A DNA stretch of 64,000 bases from Galaxea fascicularis (GCA_948470475.1 OX419336.1:13081594-13145593), one strand, 5' to 3'; shown: positions 33,101 to 46,020, counted from the stretch's first letter. The notes: generated by a model from the sequence alone, not told the origin. A program made the numbers and translations.

Positions 33101-33394
33101 CAGGGTTCGTACACTTTTTTTTCGACCTAAAATTCAAGGACTCAGTTTCAAGGCCTTTTCCCATTTTTCAAGGACTCCAATTGAGAGATGCAAAATTAAG
33201 CCAAGTAATGCACATCAGATGCGCGAAGCGGAGAGTGTGCTGATTTTGGTATTAGACATTTGCGAAGCAGTGTTGGATAAAATTGGCAACAAATTTCAAG
33301 GACTTTCCAGCACCGACTGCAATTTTCAAGGATTTTTAAGGCCTTGAATTTTTATTTTGAAATTCAAGGACTTTCAAGGCGCTCGGGAACCCTG
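33101..33394. repeat. MITE with CAGGGTTC ends and 6-bp target duplication
   Basis: The ends are CAGGGTTC / GAACCCTG, flanked on both sides by TGGAAC (33095-33100, 33395-33400). Inside, TTCAAGGACT occurs repeatedly in both orientations. The 294-bp element has hAT-like termini but an unusual duplication length. Confidence 0.75.
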
Positions 33395-33997
33395 TGGAAC
33401 TGCCTGGAGAGAAGTAAAGACTTACAAAACATTGATTGTCAAGCAGCTAGGAATATTTACACCAATACTTAATGAATAAACTCTTTCAAGACATTGAGAT
33501 TAAAACGTGACCTTTCCTCCCCTCCAGATAGGCTCCTAAGCCTCAATAAGAATGAGACTTCAAGATTGTCGGTCGAAGGCCAGCGTTCTAGTTAGGTTGA
33601 ATTGAGGAACAAGGGGCTTGAAAAGGTTATTGAAAGAAGCGCAAGGGACTAAATTGTGATAAGAGGGGCGCGAAATCATGAGGCTGTAAAAATAGGGGGA
33701 GAAATTGGTTCTTGCACATAACCAGAGTCAGAATATTCATGAACAATCTATTCACACACTGTTTTTATTTTCTTCTATCTTTTTGTCGTTAAAGGGGCGG
33801 TATCACGCTATTTTTAGTAACACATTGAAAATCAAAATTCGCTTTTCGGTTGATGCCAAAGGTAAAATAATGGTTAAAATTCCTTTAAAGGTTTACTGCA
33901 ATACAATGAAATTATACTCATACGATTTCGGAGGCGGACAACCGGGACCGGGATCGATTCAAAGTTAAAAACATTGGCTCGACCTTTTCAAGTTTAA

Positions 33998-34718
33998 GGT
34001 ATCAGCCAACCCAAAATTGACCGTTTTTCATAATTTTGGTTTTCTATATGTTTCGATAGATCTTGGGAGTAGCTTTCATTTAAAAAAAAATTCCACAAAA
34101 AATGTTTTTCGTACGGCAAGTTATTGAGCGAAAACAATTTTGCTTGACGCTATTCCCATTATGGTCGAAATTCTATTTTTCCTTGTTTCTCGAAATCAAA
34201 ATTTAGGAGAGATGTGCATGCATTTTGAACTCCAAGTCGGCAGCCCCTGGATCAGTGTGGCTGAAATTTGGTCAAATTGTTGTCAGATAGCTCACCTACA
34301 AAACCGTGACTGCGAATTTTAATTTGTCTTTTCATTTTAAAGTTATAGCCTATTTTCCACTGGCGGTGGCAATAATTTCTCATCCCCGAATATATTTGCT
34401 TGTAAAAATAAAACGAGCGCGCTTTCGAGAAATCTGAGACACGGTTTTTTAGGCAAACGTGTGAAGAAATGAAAGCCGTGTTAATAGTTTTCTACCGTTT
34501 GTTTTTGGTGAGCGTGGAACTTAATGAATGAAAACACTTAGTTTTACAAAAACCTCCTCCTCTTTTAAACGCATTAAAGTTTTTTACCTTTTAAAGGGAA
34601 TTAGCTGTATGCATGACTACTCAGCTTTCAGAAATATACGGTTTATGGGGGTTTGTGTTCAAACAAAGAGCGCTAGAACGATCCGCGCGCAGACGACCCC
34701 GTTGGGTTGGCTGATACC
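33998..34718. repeat. MITE with GGTATCAGCCAACCCAA ends and TTAA target
   Basis: The left GGTATCAGCCAACCCAA and the right TTGGGTTGGCTGATACC are exact reverse complements, and both are flanked by TTAA (33994-33997, 34719-34722). TTAA duplications are typical of piggyBac and Kolobok transposons. The 721-bp interior has no transposase frame. Confidence 0.85.
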
Positions 34719-34722
34719 TTAA

Positions 34723-35515
34723 ATTGAATTTTCTTGTTGCAATTCTCTAAAAATGGATCTTAACAAATTCCGGTTTGTCCTTTCACTCTAAATTCACTAT
34801 ATTTCTTGGAATTAGCGATGTAGAAAGGATTCGAATGTTTAATAACAATGTGTTTGAAGCTAGAATTTTGAGAATTTTGAGCAAACCACGAAAATCTCCG
34901 TGATACTGCCCTTGAAGTTGTTCTTGCCTCGATTCATTGAGGTTTGGCACTCTTTCGTTGCTTTCTTTTAATAAACTTTCTCTTTCTTCAATTTGTAACA
35001 ATTATATTTATGAATAAATGCTTATATCTGTCTATTTTAACATACTTACACCGGCTGTACAAAATGACTCGATATTTTTTCCTTAAGTTAAGATTTAATA
35101 AATATTTTTTAGATATCTTCGTTTACATATCTTTGAACTAAGTAGAAATTACTCTGTCGGAATTTAAAAACAAGAGTCAAAGACCCTCATCGTGAACGAA
35201 ATAAGAAGACCAAATGAGATTTCACGCACTTTTACATTTTTTTTGCAATCGATAATTTAAACGTGTTTTATGACATTTTTTGTGTATTGCTTGATGAAAG
35301 CACTTATCGTTTATGCCTTGTGGTGCAGTTATGATTGCGCTTAACTTGTCTTTGGACTTACTTGTGGGCAACGAACTTACCCAGAAAAATCGAAGCAAGA
35401 CAGTTGCTTTTTGTCTGTAAACTACCTTGATTGACTTGACTTTTAAATGTCACCTACTTATAGTATTTACTGGTGTTATGTTTTCTACAGTAACTAACTA
35501 ATCTGATGCCCCTAG
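34723..35515. other. 3' region of the DUSP gene
   Basis: This is A+T-rich sequence downstream of the minus-strand phosphatase stop codon. It should contain its 3' UTR. Nothing else is recognised. Confidence 0.4.
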
Positions 35516-38180
35516 CTACAAAGGAGACGTCACAAGTCCAGGCGAACTTTGCTTGGTACCCGTTAACTCGGCTCCACAAGGAAACGGGGAAAAGCTAAAA
35601 AACCCGAACGGAGAGGCACTGCAACTTTTCGTGGGTGTGTTTGATAAGAGTTCACTGTTTGGCACTTTTCTCTCGGTCAACCGAGACTCGCTTTCCCAGT
35701 TCAATAATTGTCCCATGAAATTGAAGTTTGGAGAGATGATAGAGCGCCTTTTCTTGACGTATTCATAAGCTTCGTCCAGCCTGAGCCTGTATCTACTGAT
35801 GAGATAAGCTAGGCAGATGGTCGCTGATCTGGAAATACCAGCTTGGCAGTGAACCAAAACACGGCCTTTAGAGTTCTTTACTGAATCTGTAATAAAAATG
35901 AGAATAAAACACATGTAAGACGGGACAAGCACATTCGCCTACAAAGCATTTACACAAATACAAAGCCGTTCCTCAAATAAATGCAAGTTATTTGAGAAAG
36001 AAGAGACTTCCGAGTTTTGTGGTTCAAGAGAGCAGCACGTTCTATTCTTGCGGTTTAGGTCGTGCATGCCCATGCATTGTTTTCAAAACAACTTGCAACA
36101 AATCTAATATCTCACTTGAATTTACAATCCAGAGAAGAAAATACCTTTCTGTTATTCACCAAAAATAATGAGTTTTTAGGTTACTAAAATGTAAAAATGA
36201 TCAAAACTCTTCCTTACCTATAAACTTGGCTGCTTCTTCAAACCATTTCCCAATATCTGCAGTGTAAGTGTCGTCCACTGGAACCGATTTGTAATGAAAT
36301 GTGTCCTCAAAGAAGTTGGGAATGTTCCTCGATACATTTACGACAGAAGTAATTCCTAAACGTCCTAGCAACTCTTTCTGTGACGCATGTATTTCGCTTC
36401 CCAGGTACAAATGCGATAATATTTCTACTGGTTCGTTTTGCTTCACTTTCGAAGCTGGTTGGGACTCGTGTTCTTTGATTTCTGTTTGAAGTCTCGGGCT
36501 GTATGTCACTGGTCTTCTTGCATCCTTCGTTTTAAGTTTTAATCCAAGAGGACTTGAGCTTGCTTGTGGCGAGGAGTGCGCTTTGGCGAAGTAGCACATC
36601 GAGGGATACGAAGATGAAAATCTTTCAAACCCTCCTGCAGATTAAGAGGTTAACAGCTTAAATTTAGTCAAACATTTTGTAGCGTTCATTTACATTATAT
36701 GCCGCAACAAATAGAGCCAGTGACAATTTTAAATAATAGTGAAAGGCTTTTGTTAAGTTCATAAAAGGGCACGTATTCTCAGTGACGACATCCATCAGCT
36801 GCGTAAATAGACATTGGAGCCCGTTGTTATATAATTATTAAGTAATGATGTCCGCTCACGTACATGTTTCATCAACAAACAACAATGACGTCATCGGTTA
36901 TAAAGGACTCCTATTTTAAGGCTACGAGGTATGTTGTACAATATCGGTAAATTCTGGCACTGTTTGTACCTATCAGCGGCTAAAATAATCGAGGAACTAT
37001 CCCGAGCTGACTTCTTTAAATAGACGTTCGAGTAATTCAGGAATTACCTCGGGAAAGGAAATGTTTAATGTTTTGCACGATCGGTGACTTGGTTCGCGAA
37101 ATCATGTTTCCGCGTGTTTTCTATTCTTCGTGAACTGACTGATTGAAGCAAATGAAATTACGGTACATTCAAAAGTGAAAGATCACGTTCAAAACTGCAA
37201 CGGAAACATACTATGTAAAGGAAATCCGTCCGCAAACATTCTTCAAAACTTTATGTTTGACGTTCATGCGGCTTTATCCCACATAAAAAACACACAAGTG
37301 AGCAATCAATTTAATAGCCCATTAGGTGAACTCTGGTTTGAAGCGTTCTTAAGGGATATTGGTTTACAAGAGGGAAACTGGATCAGAGAGGATCTATTTA
37401 CACACGTGTTCATTGTTATGCTTATAAAAGTTCCCTCCATTTTGAAGACAAAGAACGAGTCATTCATTCATGAATTCTTGATGAAAGCGGACTCATGTTT
37501 TCTATAGTGTTCATTCATATCGTTATTGCTTTGTTTTGGTCTGTTTTAACAAAACTTCGCATTCATTCAAGCGAAGAGAGCTCATCATCAACTAGCCCAA
37601 GTTTACTCACGCTTTAACTTTTTGATCAGTTTTGAAAGTGGATACCCTAAAACTTTGACCCGAAAAAGGCGCAATTTTAGAAAGTGACAATTATGCGATA
37701 AGATATCTTCACAGGCTGTAAACACGTGGCCAGCTTAACAATGGATTTCCACGGCCTCGTAGTACTAGAAGAGTGGTGAATAACAGATGAACAAAACTCA
37801 CCTTTGATGAAATATAAGTTCTTGTTTATTCTTTCTCTTCTGAGGAGCATGTATATAATCCTCATTGTGTTGTCCTTTTCTAACTCTTTCCAATCTTGTG
37901 TTTTGTCCTCGTATAAAATCAAAGTTTCGGCTTCCGCGAGTCGTCGTTTCGACTCGGGAGAAGTAAGTAGACAGTCTAGAGATGACGTTCCTCGGTGAAG
38001 CCTCCGTTTCAAGATAGGTGGGCAGTGAACATTAAGGGCTCCTCTTATGTGCGCTGTGTTAAATGACAGAAACGAGCGGCAGTCAATAACGGTGCACTTC
38101 TGAGTGAGAGAACCAGTCATGTTTACAACTGTTAGCGGGGCGAGCGGCCAAATCAAGTCGTGTTCTTCCATTACAACCAT
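35516..38180 (-). CDS. Inducible nuclear MAP-kinase phosphatase (DUSP1/2/4/5 type), 3 exons
   Basis: This is a dual-specificity phosphatase that removes phosphate from both Thr and Tyr of activated MAP kinases. Exons: 38180-37802, 36634-36218 and 35886-35516, with GT-AG junctions and matching phases. The total is 1167 nt, 388 residues, the usual length for this class. Residues about 10-130 form the rhodanese-like MAPK-binding domain (VIDCRSFLSFNTAHIRGALN), with the basic docking motif KRRLHRG at 58-64, and it ends in FIKGGFERF. Residues about 194-345 are the catalytic domain: PVEILSHLYLGSE, the general acid in PVDD (about D248), and the signature HCQAGISRS with C279 and R285. RRSIISPNFNFMGQLLNWE then completes the AYLIS block typical of the nuclear MKPs. 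A Ser-rich tail follows. The subtype within DUSP1/2/4/5 cannot be settled by eye. All catalytic residues are present. Confidence 0.95.
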
Positions 38181-38299
38181 GCTCTCTGATTCAACGTTGA
38201 TCTTTATGTCCAGTTATTTCTAAGTCCTTGTTTTGCTATTCTGTGAAGATACAATGACAAACCATCTATGATGTGATGAACATGCTACGTTCAGAACGC

Positions 38300-38400
38300 G
38301 TCTTCAGTGTCAACTGGCGAGAAGCAAACAAGATTGGGTTTATATTCCCGCCGAAATCCCTCACGCTTCTATTTTTAACCCTTGTTACGTCACCAAAAGG
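38300..38400 (-). promoter_or_regulatory. Likely DUSP core promoter with CRE-like site
   Basis: On the minus strand upstream of the ATG (38180) lie, in order toward the gene, CCTTTTGG (about 38393-38400), a CRE-like TGACGTAA (38385-38392), TTAAAAATAG (about 38369-38378, MEF2- or TATA-like) and ATATAAAC (about 38338-38345). The last would place the start near 38310, giving a 5' UTR of about 130 nt. A CCAAT box lies further up near 38460. CREs are known in vertebrate inducible DUSP promoters. The match here is by motif only. Confidence 0.45.
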
Positions 38401-38419
38401 CGTGTTTTGCAATGTCGTG

Positions 38420-41400
38420 TTGCATATCACGGGCTCTTTGTATCGACCTGTGCTCTTTATTGGTGGACGTCCAATAGCGCGTTGACAGAGTAACAATACA
38501 TACAATCAAAAAATATTCCGTCCATGACAGAAATGTTATCGACTTATTAAGTGACGTCTGCTACAGTTGTTGTCTGAGATGCCTTCATAAAACAAATCTT
38601 TACGCAAATTGTGTTTAGATAAGATTAAACGGGAGGATAAGGTTAATGTTTATGCGAAATGTCAAGGCTACACGACATTTTTGGAATAACGGAGAGCACC
38701 ATGGAGCAATATTTCGAGCCGTATGGGGATCGTCATGGATTTATTCATAAACAAACCTCTATCTCGCCGGTACAGAAGCTGAGTCTAAACAAGAAAGAAC
38801 ATTTTCATTTTGACACTCCAGGCTTAAACACGGCTGTTGCAAGACAAAACAAGTCAGCAAATAATAGCCCCTTAGCCAATCGTCATCACTTTATAAATGA
38901 ATAATAATTAAATTACTCAACTTTCTTCCCATCACTCCTTAAAATAGTCTATTTGTGATCTGTAATTGTACGAGGTAACAGAGCCTCGTGAGGGGATGAA
39001 AAACCCTCTCAAGTATTGGTAATATTACAATAGCACAAATTAGCAATGAATATGTTACACCAGATAATTTCTTTTCCGCTTTTTTCCACCTCAGCCATCT
39101 GCACAATGTAAACTGATGTTTTGCTTCCTTCAGAATGCTGGATCAAGTATCACAGGTGATATTTCTCTTACCGCAAAAAAACCTCGCCTTAAATACCTAC
39201 TAATTGCTCAATATGGTGGGGTATCATATCACCACTTTTTCGGTACACCGAAGTTAAATGTTCATTTCCTTAAGCTGAGCTCAGACTGCCGACATAACAG
39301 GCCAGATCCATAAAGATGACCGTTAAGCTCAAAGTTGGAGCCCTGTCCTCTTCCCTTACCTCGCCGAACGGAACTGACACATGATGATTTGCCAAGTTAA
39401 TGACATGCTCATGCAGCTAGCCATCCGCTGTTTACATCACAGCCGAATAAACCACAGCTTAGGAAGATTATTTTCTATTCATTTGCTTATTACAGCATTC
39501 TCAAGTTCCAGTTTCATGACATTGAAAACTGACTTCTAAAAACAATTTCTGCATAACATTTTCACTTTGGACACCAAATAATTTTGCACTGCCGATCCAC
39601 GCTATCACTACCTACAACAAACTTGGTACACTGTTAATAATGAACAACGTAAAAATTCGTAGCCGCAGCTTATAAACATATGTTGTATTCTACAGTGCGG
39701 TTCGTCCTCCTCGCACACCCTGTTTCCATTAGGCCTAACTTTTATCATACAAACTACGAGAGGAAAGAACTATGTTTGCACATGCTTTGTTGTCAGTGCT
39801 AGCAAATCTTTTGTCGTTGTTGTCTATTGAAAATGGACCTCATCTATACAAGCCTCGGGAGTTGTGCCTAGTTTGACCTCGCCTTCCTTCCAGCCCGCGA
39901 GGTTTTGGGCCACGACACTAACAGGTGAATTAAAGACCATAAATGTCCATTGTCCATTGAGGAAGAGGGTAAGAGGTGTATACACATGTGTGGTAGAAAA
40001 AGAGAGACAGGTGGATCCACTCGCTCCGATATTGCTCAAAACTTTTACGAGAAGCTCACTTCAAATGTCAGCTGTTTTACTACCAATTTTGGACTTGTTT
40101 TGCTCGATGGCCTGTTAGAAATAAATGGCTTCAAAAGACTAAAAACGTAACTAAAAAGTAGTTGCTTCGGTTCGGTGCTGATTTCAGTCGGTGCTTACCG
40201 TAATTTGCTTCCCATTCTTGTTAGCTTCTTTTGTTTGTTGCTTTTTTTGCTTTGGGTTAAATTTGGCTATAATGATCTTTTTCAATTTGGAATATATCTT
40301 AAGTTATACACATCACTAATCAGTGCGCCCCGTTCAGTCTCTGTCCGAGAATGCAGTTTTAAAATCTGATTATGCCCGCATCATTGGAGAAAAATGTCTG
40401 TTCTTTATAAAATGCACTAAGCCATAACTTATCCCATTCGGAAAGTAAATTGATAGCCCCTTTTCAAATATTTGAAACCGTCATCAATAAATTAAGCTTT
40501 AAAGAGTGACTGAGGTACTTTTTCGAGGCTGTACGTCTAAGTACCCTTGTTGTCACTGGCGTCCTAAAGAAGGTGATCGGTGGGATACCAAACAAGACAG
40601 CATTATATATCTCTTTAGTTGACCTAATCGTCATCTCTTTTTATATGCATAATATAATGAAAATCATTCGGTTTTCTTTCCATCTCTCACTAAAATAGTT
40701 TATTGTGATGTGTAACGCCTGTGTCCTGCCACAAAATATGATCCATAGCCGGCTCAAAGTTAGCCGTGACATGCACTTTCCAGTTGTGCAACACTAAACA
40801 GCACTGATTTGGGAAAGAAAATGTTTATTATAAGTGAACTGCTTACAACACCTTTATTTCAAAATTGATCAGTAACCACAGCATTATTAAAAACTAACCC
40901 AAGAAACTAGATCAGTTGGGTTTGATTACAGGTGCACTCGGAGTAAATCCTGCCGGATTGACCATCTTCAGCAGTTACAAGCAACTTTTTTAGGCAATTT
41001 TTGTGTTGCCTGCCTTTTCTTTTGCGCCTTCGACTTTTATATAATACTGGTTGATCCCGGTTTACACTTGATTACAGTCCACTGAGATTTCAATGACAGT
41101 ATATGATAACCACTCATCTGCAGTATTTCTAGTATTGGCGACATCGATTACTGACTTTGCCAATAAAATTTAGGGGAAAAAAGAAGCGGAAGAAAAATAG
41201 TTTCTTCACCACTCACATATCAGGTACAAAAAGGCCTCCGCAAATGCGTCATTCAAAAACAAATTTTCAAATGGATTACAATTTTAAAAACAACTACGGG
41301 AAAAATTCTAGAAATGCCCGAGTGTTGACCACTATTTGCATCATAATTTCTATTTTAAGAGACGAACTGTTCAGTGGCAAATTTTGCGTTTTCGTCCAAC

Positions 41401-44193
41401 CTAAGAAATCGCTAAAGTAAAGAGTTCATGTCACAGGTTTGAAATTTCCTTGAATCAGTTCAGTGTGATGCTAACAGTTATAACTTATGAAAAGCGTTTC
41501 ATCTGAAGGTCATATCCGTTTGTCATGCATGTTTCAACAAATACCGACCGCTCGGCTGAGAACATGATATTCGCCTAAACAGCGGACGCAAGATTCATGT
41601 GGGGGCAACGGTGAGGAAGACGCCAGAATCACGCTACCGCTGTGCTGCGCCCACACACAGGCCAAAGCAATATTTATCGATAAATTCATGAATAGAGATG
41701 AGAAGTGTGGTGTATAGTTATAACTTTTTATCGTGAGATGAAAATAAAAAACCCTGAAGAGGGTTTGAGGCCCTTCAAAAACGATATTAGCAGATGAATA
41801 ACTACTTTTGATTCCTCAAGTGATACTTCAACTTCGTTTAAAAGAGTTTTGCAACTGGCCTTTTTGGGCTCCATATTCATTGTTTAGCTATTTCAGTGAA
41901 CCCGCCCTACATCCGCACCAACCATTTCGAACCTCGTGTTTCAGTGCACTAGTGGTGTCGCATTTCGTTCATTTTCAACGTGAATCATAGTAAGTCTCTT
42001 GGAGTCATTTCCTAATAATTTTCCAGGTGGTTGTTTTCCTGGATTAAGCCTTATTTTGCAATAACATACACCGGCAAATCATACTGTCGAAGATGATTAA
42101 TTAGCTGTGAAGAGCTCGACTCTTGCCATTTTACGTCTTCCTTCGCGTGGATAATGCCGCATGCGAGCGTGATATCTTCTCTGTCAGAACAATAATAGCC
42201 TCAGTAATTAAACGAGAAAAACAACAGCAGACGCAGTGAGAGAAAGCAAGTTCGGTCTTAGTTTGTTCTTTTTGTGTTAGTTGTTAACACTTTCAAGAAA
42301 AATTTTCAAGTTCATGTTCAAACCGAAACAGAGATTACTGAACTGAGGAGAGAGAACCTACTTTAGTTTCTAAAGCCGTTCACAGAAACAAAATAGCCTA
42401 AAACTGAGTACTAATTTACCCTTCGTCAATTCGTATTTGAAGTCCGAGTTTGGTTGAAGTTCTCTTTAAAAAGCTCCTGTAATTCCCAACTCACAAAAGT
42501 GAAAAGGACTGGACAAAACTTTGTTTTTGATTGATCTTCAGCTTCCATCTTTACAAATCAGATCACAAACTATTTATAAATTCATGCGACTTCTGACGAT
42601 TTCTTAATCCCTAAAGAAATACACGTAAAGACAAAAATTATGAAACAAAAATATGGGATTATGTTTGTTAGTATTACAACACTGGATAATAAGCTGAGAA
42701 ATAATCTAAGATAATAAGCTAAGCACAGACCAAAGGATGTATTCCCGCGTTTTCAAACTTATTTACTACGCATTCATTCACCAGTTTTTTCCACACGTGG
42801 TGATTGCACTGATCCACCTTACCACAGCGATTGCTGATTCATCAAAGACTACAGCGTCGAAAACACATCATTTCTTCAATGCATATGTTAACATTTGCTT
42901 CATAAAGCAAAAATGGCAATTTTAAATCATATTCTTTCTACGATATCTCTCAGTAAAAAGATCTATTTAGTGAGACATTTGATAAAGTAAATCCTTTCTT
43001 AGGTAGATTCTTAATGGTCCTTAATATTTGCCGTCTTTATTTGACAGTGATAACAGTTCTTTCAACCCAGTAGTTAAACTGAAATTAAGAATCGATAAAA
43101 TGTTAAATACTTACCTTTGCCATTTTTAGAACTGAAACTTCATTTGTCGTGTTCTTTGTTTATCACGATCGAAGCACATGGTCGGCGCGAGAAAACACAC
43201 TTAACCGGAAGTGGATTTAACCGACGGATACCAGTTAGGAGCGAATAAAAGATCACGGGTCGTCTCATGGTGAAATGGCACAGCTCTGATGCATTATTAA
43301 GAAATTTTTCAAACTCGAGGTGTTAAACGGACAGAAAAGATCTATAAGAAGATAAATTATATTTCACCTTAAAGTCGCCGAGAAATGAACTGAATTCCAT
43401 GGAGACTCTTCCAGATCGCTTAGCTCCAGGTTTTGTGATTCAAACAAAGTCGACTTTCTTGAATGACTTAATATTCGAATTTGCGCGAATTGAATCAACA
43501 AGCCTTTGGCTGGTACCCGCTGTATACAGGACAAAAGACAACTCAGTTGGTGTAAGAATTGTTAACCAGTAAACTAGACTAAGACTAGCGGGCAGCCGAA
43601 AAACGTTTTCCGGCGTTTTCGAGGTGATCACTCATTTCCATTGTAAATCTGTAGTCCCTAAAAAAAGCACCGAGACAGCTGACTGCCTTTTGTTTAAAGC
43701 TTATAGTTTTAAAACCACCTGGCAGTCGTCGACTTTTCTTATTATTTCATAGTGCTTTCTTGTTATTCTTCGCGGCGTACTCGGTAATTTTTAAGAACGA
43801 GAACTCGACAAGAGACTGTATCCCTATTACTGGAATGGAACATTTAGGATATTCTCTTCTTGCCGCGTGTCAGTTCAAGCACTTTTTAGGCAAACGGATT
43901 TTAAATGTGGGGACTTACTTTTTTTTTAATCGCCCCTGGCCCGAACGCGAACTTTTCGTTGCGGAAGAGGGGAAGCTGGAAAACCATTCAACATCAAATA
44001 TAGAACAACAATTTCCGACCTTCCTTTACCAACTGGCAGTCAAGAATCTTTAATTTATTTTTGGATATTTTTATATTCATTTCCCTTTCCTGTCTCATTT
44101 TCTTGACAGCGTTGCTTAGCAACAGCTTCCAGTTACTTCACCGTCTGTGAAATTCTGTTTCAGCGAAGCTACGAAATTATTGCTCAACATCAT
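38420..44193. other. Gene-poor intergenic region
   Basis: No gene could be supported over about 5.8 kb. Candidate coding stretches were weighed at 39824-40039 (minus), 40915-41050 (minus, Arg/Lys-rich then Cys-containing) and 41560-41660 (minus, Cys-containing), but none has convincing splice borders or a recognised domain. The DNA is A+T-rich with scattered short repeats. Confidence 0.35.
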
Positions 44194-44249
44194 CTTCATG
44201 AGGAAAACCCTCATTAGCATTTACTCTAATGAGGGTTTTCCTAATGAAG
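44194..44249. repeat. Inverted repeat of 24-bp arms, 8-nt loop
   Basis: CTTCATGAGGAAAACCCTC... (44194-44217) is reverse-complemented at 44226-44249 with one mismatch. It has the shape of a strong hairpin. No neighbouring gene gives it an obvious terminator role. Confidence 0.8.
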
Positions 44250-44691
44250 CCCTTTTCAGTTATTTAGGCCAAAACACAACTCGTTGACGTGGGTCGTCGG
44301 TGACTGGTTACTTGCATGCTCGCTCTCACCTTACCACTGTTCAGTTGTTGAATTTTCAAAGGCATGACCTTTCAGCTGCTACTAGCCTACGGAAGCAAGC
44401 GCTTCCGTCGGGTTTTCGAGGTTTTTGTTCTTTGCCAGTTTTCGCGCGATCAAACAACCAAAAAAATGGCTTTGGGGTGGGGGGGGGGGGGAGGCGTGGA
44501 CAACAGACATTCTATGCAGGCTAAGGAACTCCTGTTCACGTAAACGTGAGCGATCAAATATCGCAACTTTTCGCAACTTTAGAACTTTCCAAAAGGAAGT
44601 AGGTAGGCCTACACTACTTTTATTTCAGTTTTTCCCTCTGTTGCGTCTACCCCTTGACCAATTTCCTGAACTTCTTTATCTAGCTATATTT

Positions 44692-44735
44692 AGCTATCTA
44701 TCTATCTATCTATCTATCTTCTATCTATCTATCTA
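44692..44735. repeat. TATC/CTAT microsatellite
   Basis: This is a run of CTAT tetranucleotide units broken once. An (ATAA)n run lies shortly after, at about 44805-44840. Confidence 0.9.
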
Positions 44736-44854
44736 CCGTTTATTTGCCTCCATCAAAATAATTGATGATTCTTGCAAATTGGAAATCGGCCAGCGGTCGA
44801 TATATAAATAAATAGATAAATAAATAAATAAATAAATATAACGATATTATAATT

Positions 44855-44959
44855 AACAATTATTCGCCGAAGGCGAAGTGAATATTGGTGAATATTCCCC
44901 GAGACGAAGTCGAGGGGAATATTCACCAATATTCACTTCGCCTTCGGCGAATAATTGTT
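44855..44959. repeat. Perfect 46-bp inverted repeat with 13-nt loop
   Basis: The arm 44855-44900 (beginning AACAATTATTCGCCGAAGGC, ending TATTCCCC) is exactly reverse-complemented at 44914-44959. The arm also holds smaller palindromes (CGCCGAAGGCG, GAATATTGGTGAATATTC). No mismatches are seen, so it is young or maintained. It abuts the repeat at 44959-45447. Confidence 0.9.
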
Positions 44960-45447
44960 TTAGTATAATTTCTCAGGTGATTATAGAAATACCTAAACAA
45001 AGGATCGACCGAAAAATGTTAAATTTTATTTGTCATTTGTCACGTAAAACTTCGACAAACATTTATTCATCTCGTTTACCCCCTCAAACTCAGTGGTAAA
45101 TTCGGTTTGTTGTTGAAACCATTCTGTTACATAAATAAAGTGTTGCGAAAATTCAATAGTTGTTTTGATCTACTCATGCATATAATATATCGACACCTGA
45201 GCGACTATTTCACGGGAATTTAAATGATTTCTTTGTTACATTTAGCAGAATTTTCGCATCTTACATTTGAAGTGTGTTATTCCGAACTTAAAGTCTCTTA
45301 ACGAAGAGGAGTTTAATTTTGTTTTTGAAAACAAAAGGTTGAGAGTTATATTCACCGCCTAGCGCGGTGAATATAACGTCATAGTACGAATCGCTCAACC
45401 AATCAGATTGCTGAAAACTTGCTCTTCAACTCGGAAATTATACTAAA
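44959..45447. repeat. MITE with TTTAGTATAATTTC ends
   Basis: The left end TTTAGTATAATTTC is inverted at the right (GAAATTATACTAAA). The interior of about 490 bp contains an inner palindrome ATTCACCGCCTAGCGCGGTGAAT and no gene. Confidence 0.55.
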
Positions 45448-45523
45448 TTAAATTAAAGGCGGTTTGTGAATGCCGTCAAAGAAGTAGCAATCACTGTCTC
45501 GTTCGGCGAATCGTCCCATTCGA

Positions 45524-46020
45524 TTATTGTTCTTGGGAAGTGGGATAATTTATAATAATCAGTAAAAGCGAATGGGACCTCATAAGCTTGGTTATTGCGG
45601 GGACATGACGGCTAATTCGGCCCAGCGGCTTTAGATATTTTGCAGTGTCTATTCCAATTTGGTCATTGTGGATTTTATAGAACATGACTAGTCTATCCTT
45701 TTTTCGCCTTTTTTCAAGGATGTTCCATCGCAATTGCTGTAGCATTTCAGTAACACTTGATACGTAATTGTACCGATTTAAGACACACCGAGCTGCACGT
45801 CTCTGTACCATTTCCAGTTTCTTCACATTTCCTTTGGTATAGGGATCTCATGCTGCTGAAAAGTATTCGAGTGGTGGTCGAACCAAGGTCTTGTAAGCTA
45901 AAGATTTTAGATTAGATGAATCAATTCTCAGATTTCTTCGGAGGAAACCAAGTGATTGATTCGCCTTGTATGCAATGTTTTCAATATGACGATTCCACCG
46001 GAGGTCTGGGGATACTTTGC
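45524..46020 (-). pseudogene. LINE (CR1/jockey-type) reverse-transcriptase C-terminus
   Basis: The minus strand 45826-45560 encodes MKKLEMVQRRAARCVLNRYN, SSVTEMLQQLRWNILEKRRK and RLVMFYKIHND, which match the conserved tail downstream of the polymerase domain in CR1/jockey-type LINEs. Further upstream (45840-46020) related pieces such as RPPLEYFSAA appear with stops. It is truncated and inactive. Confidence 0.8.

Noticed and set aside
37175..37507. 110-codon plus-strand frame in DUSP intron 1
   Set aside because: No recognisable domain, no promoter, and it lies in an intron on the opposite strand.
39824..40039. 71-codon minus-strand frame with hydrophobic middle
   Set aside because: It resembles repeat-derived sequence seen often in coral DNA; no splice borders or domain.
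40915..41050. Arg/Lys-rich then Cys-containing frame on the minus strand
   Set aside because: It looks protein-like, but no acceptor gives an open frame upstream and no family is recognised.
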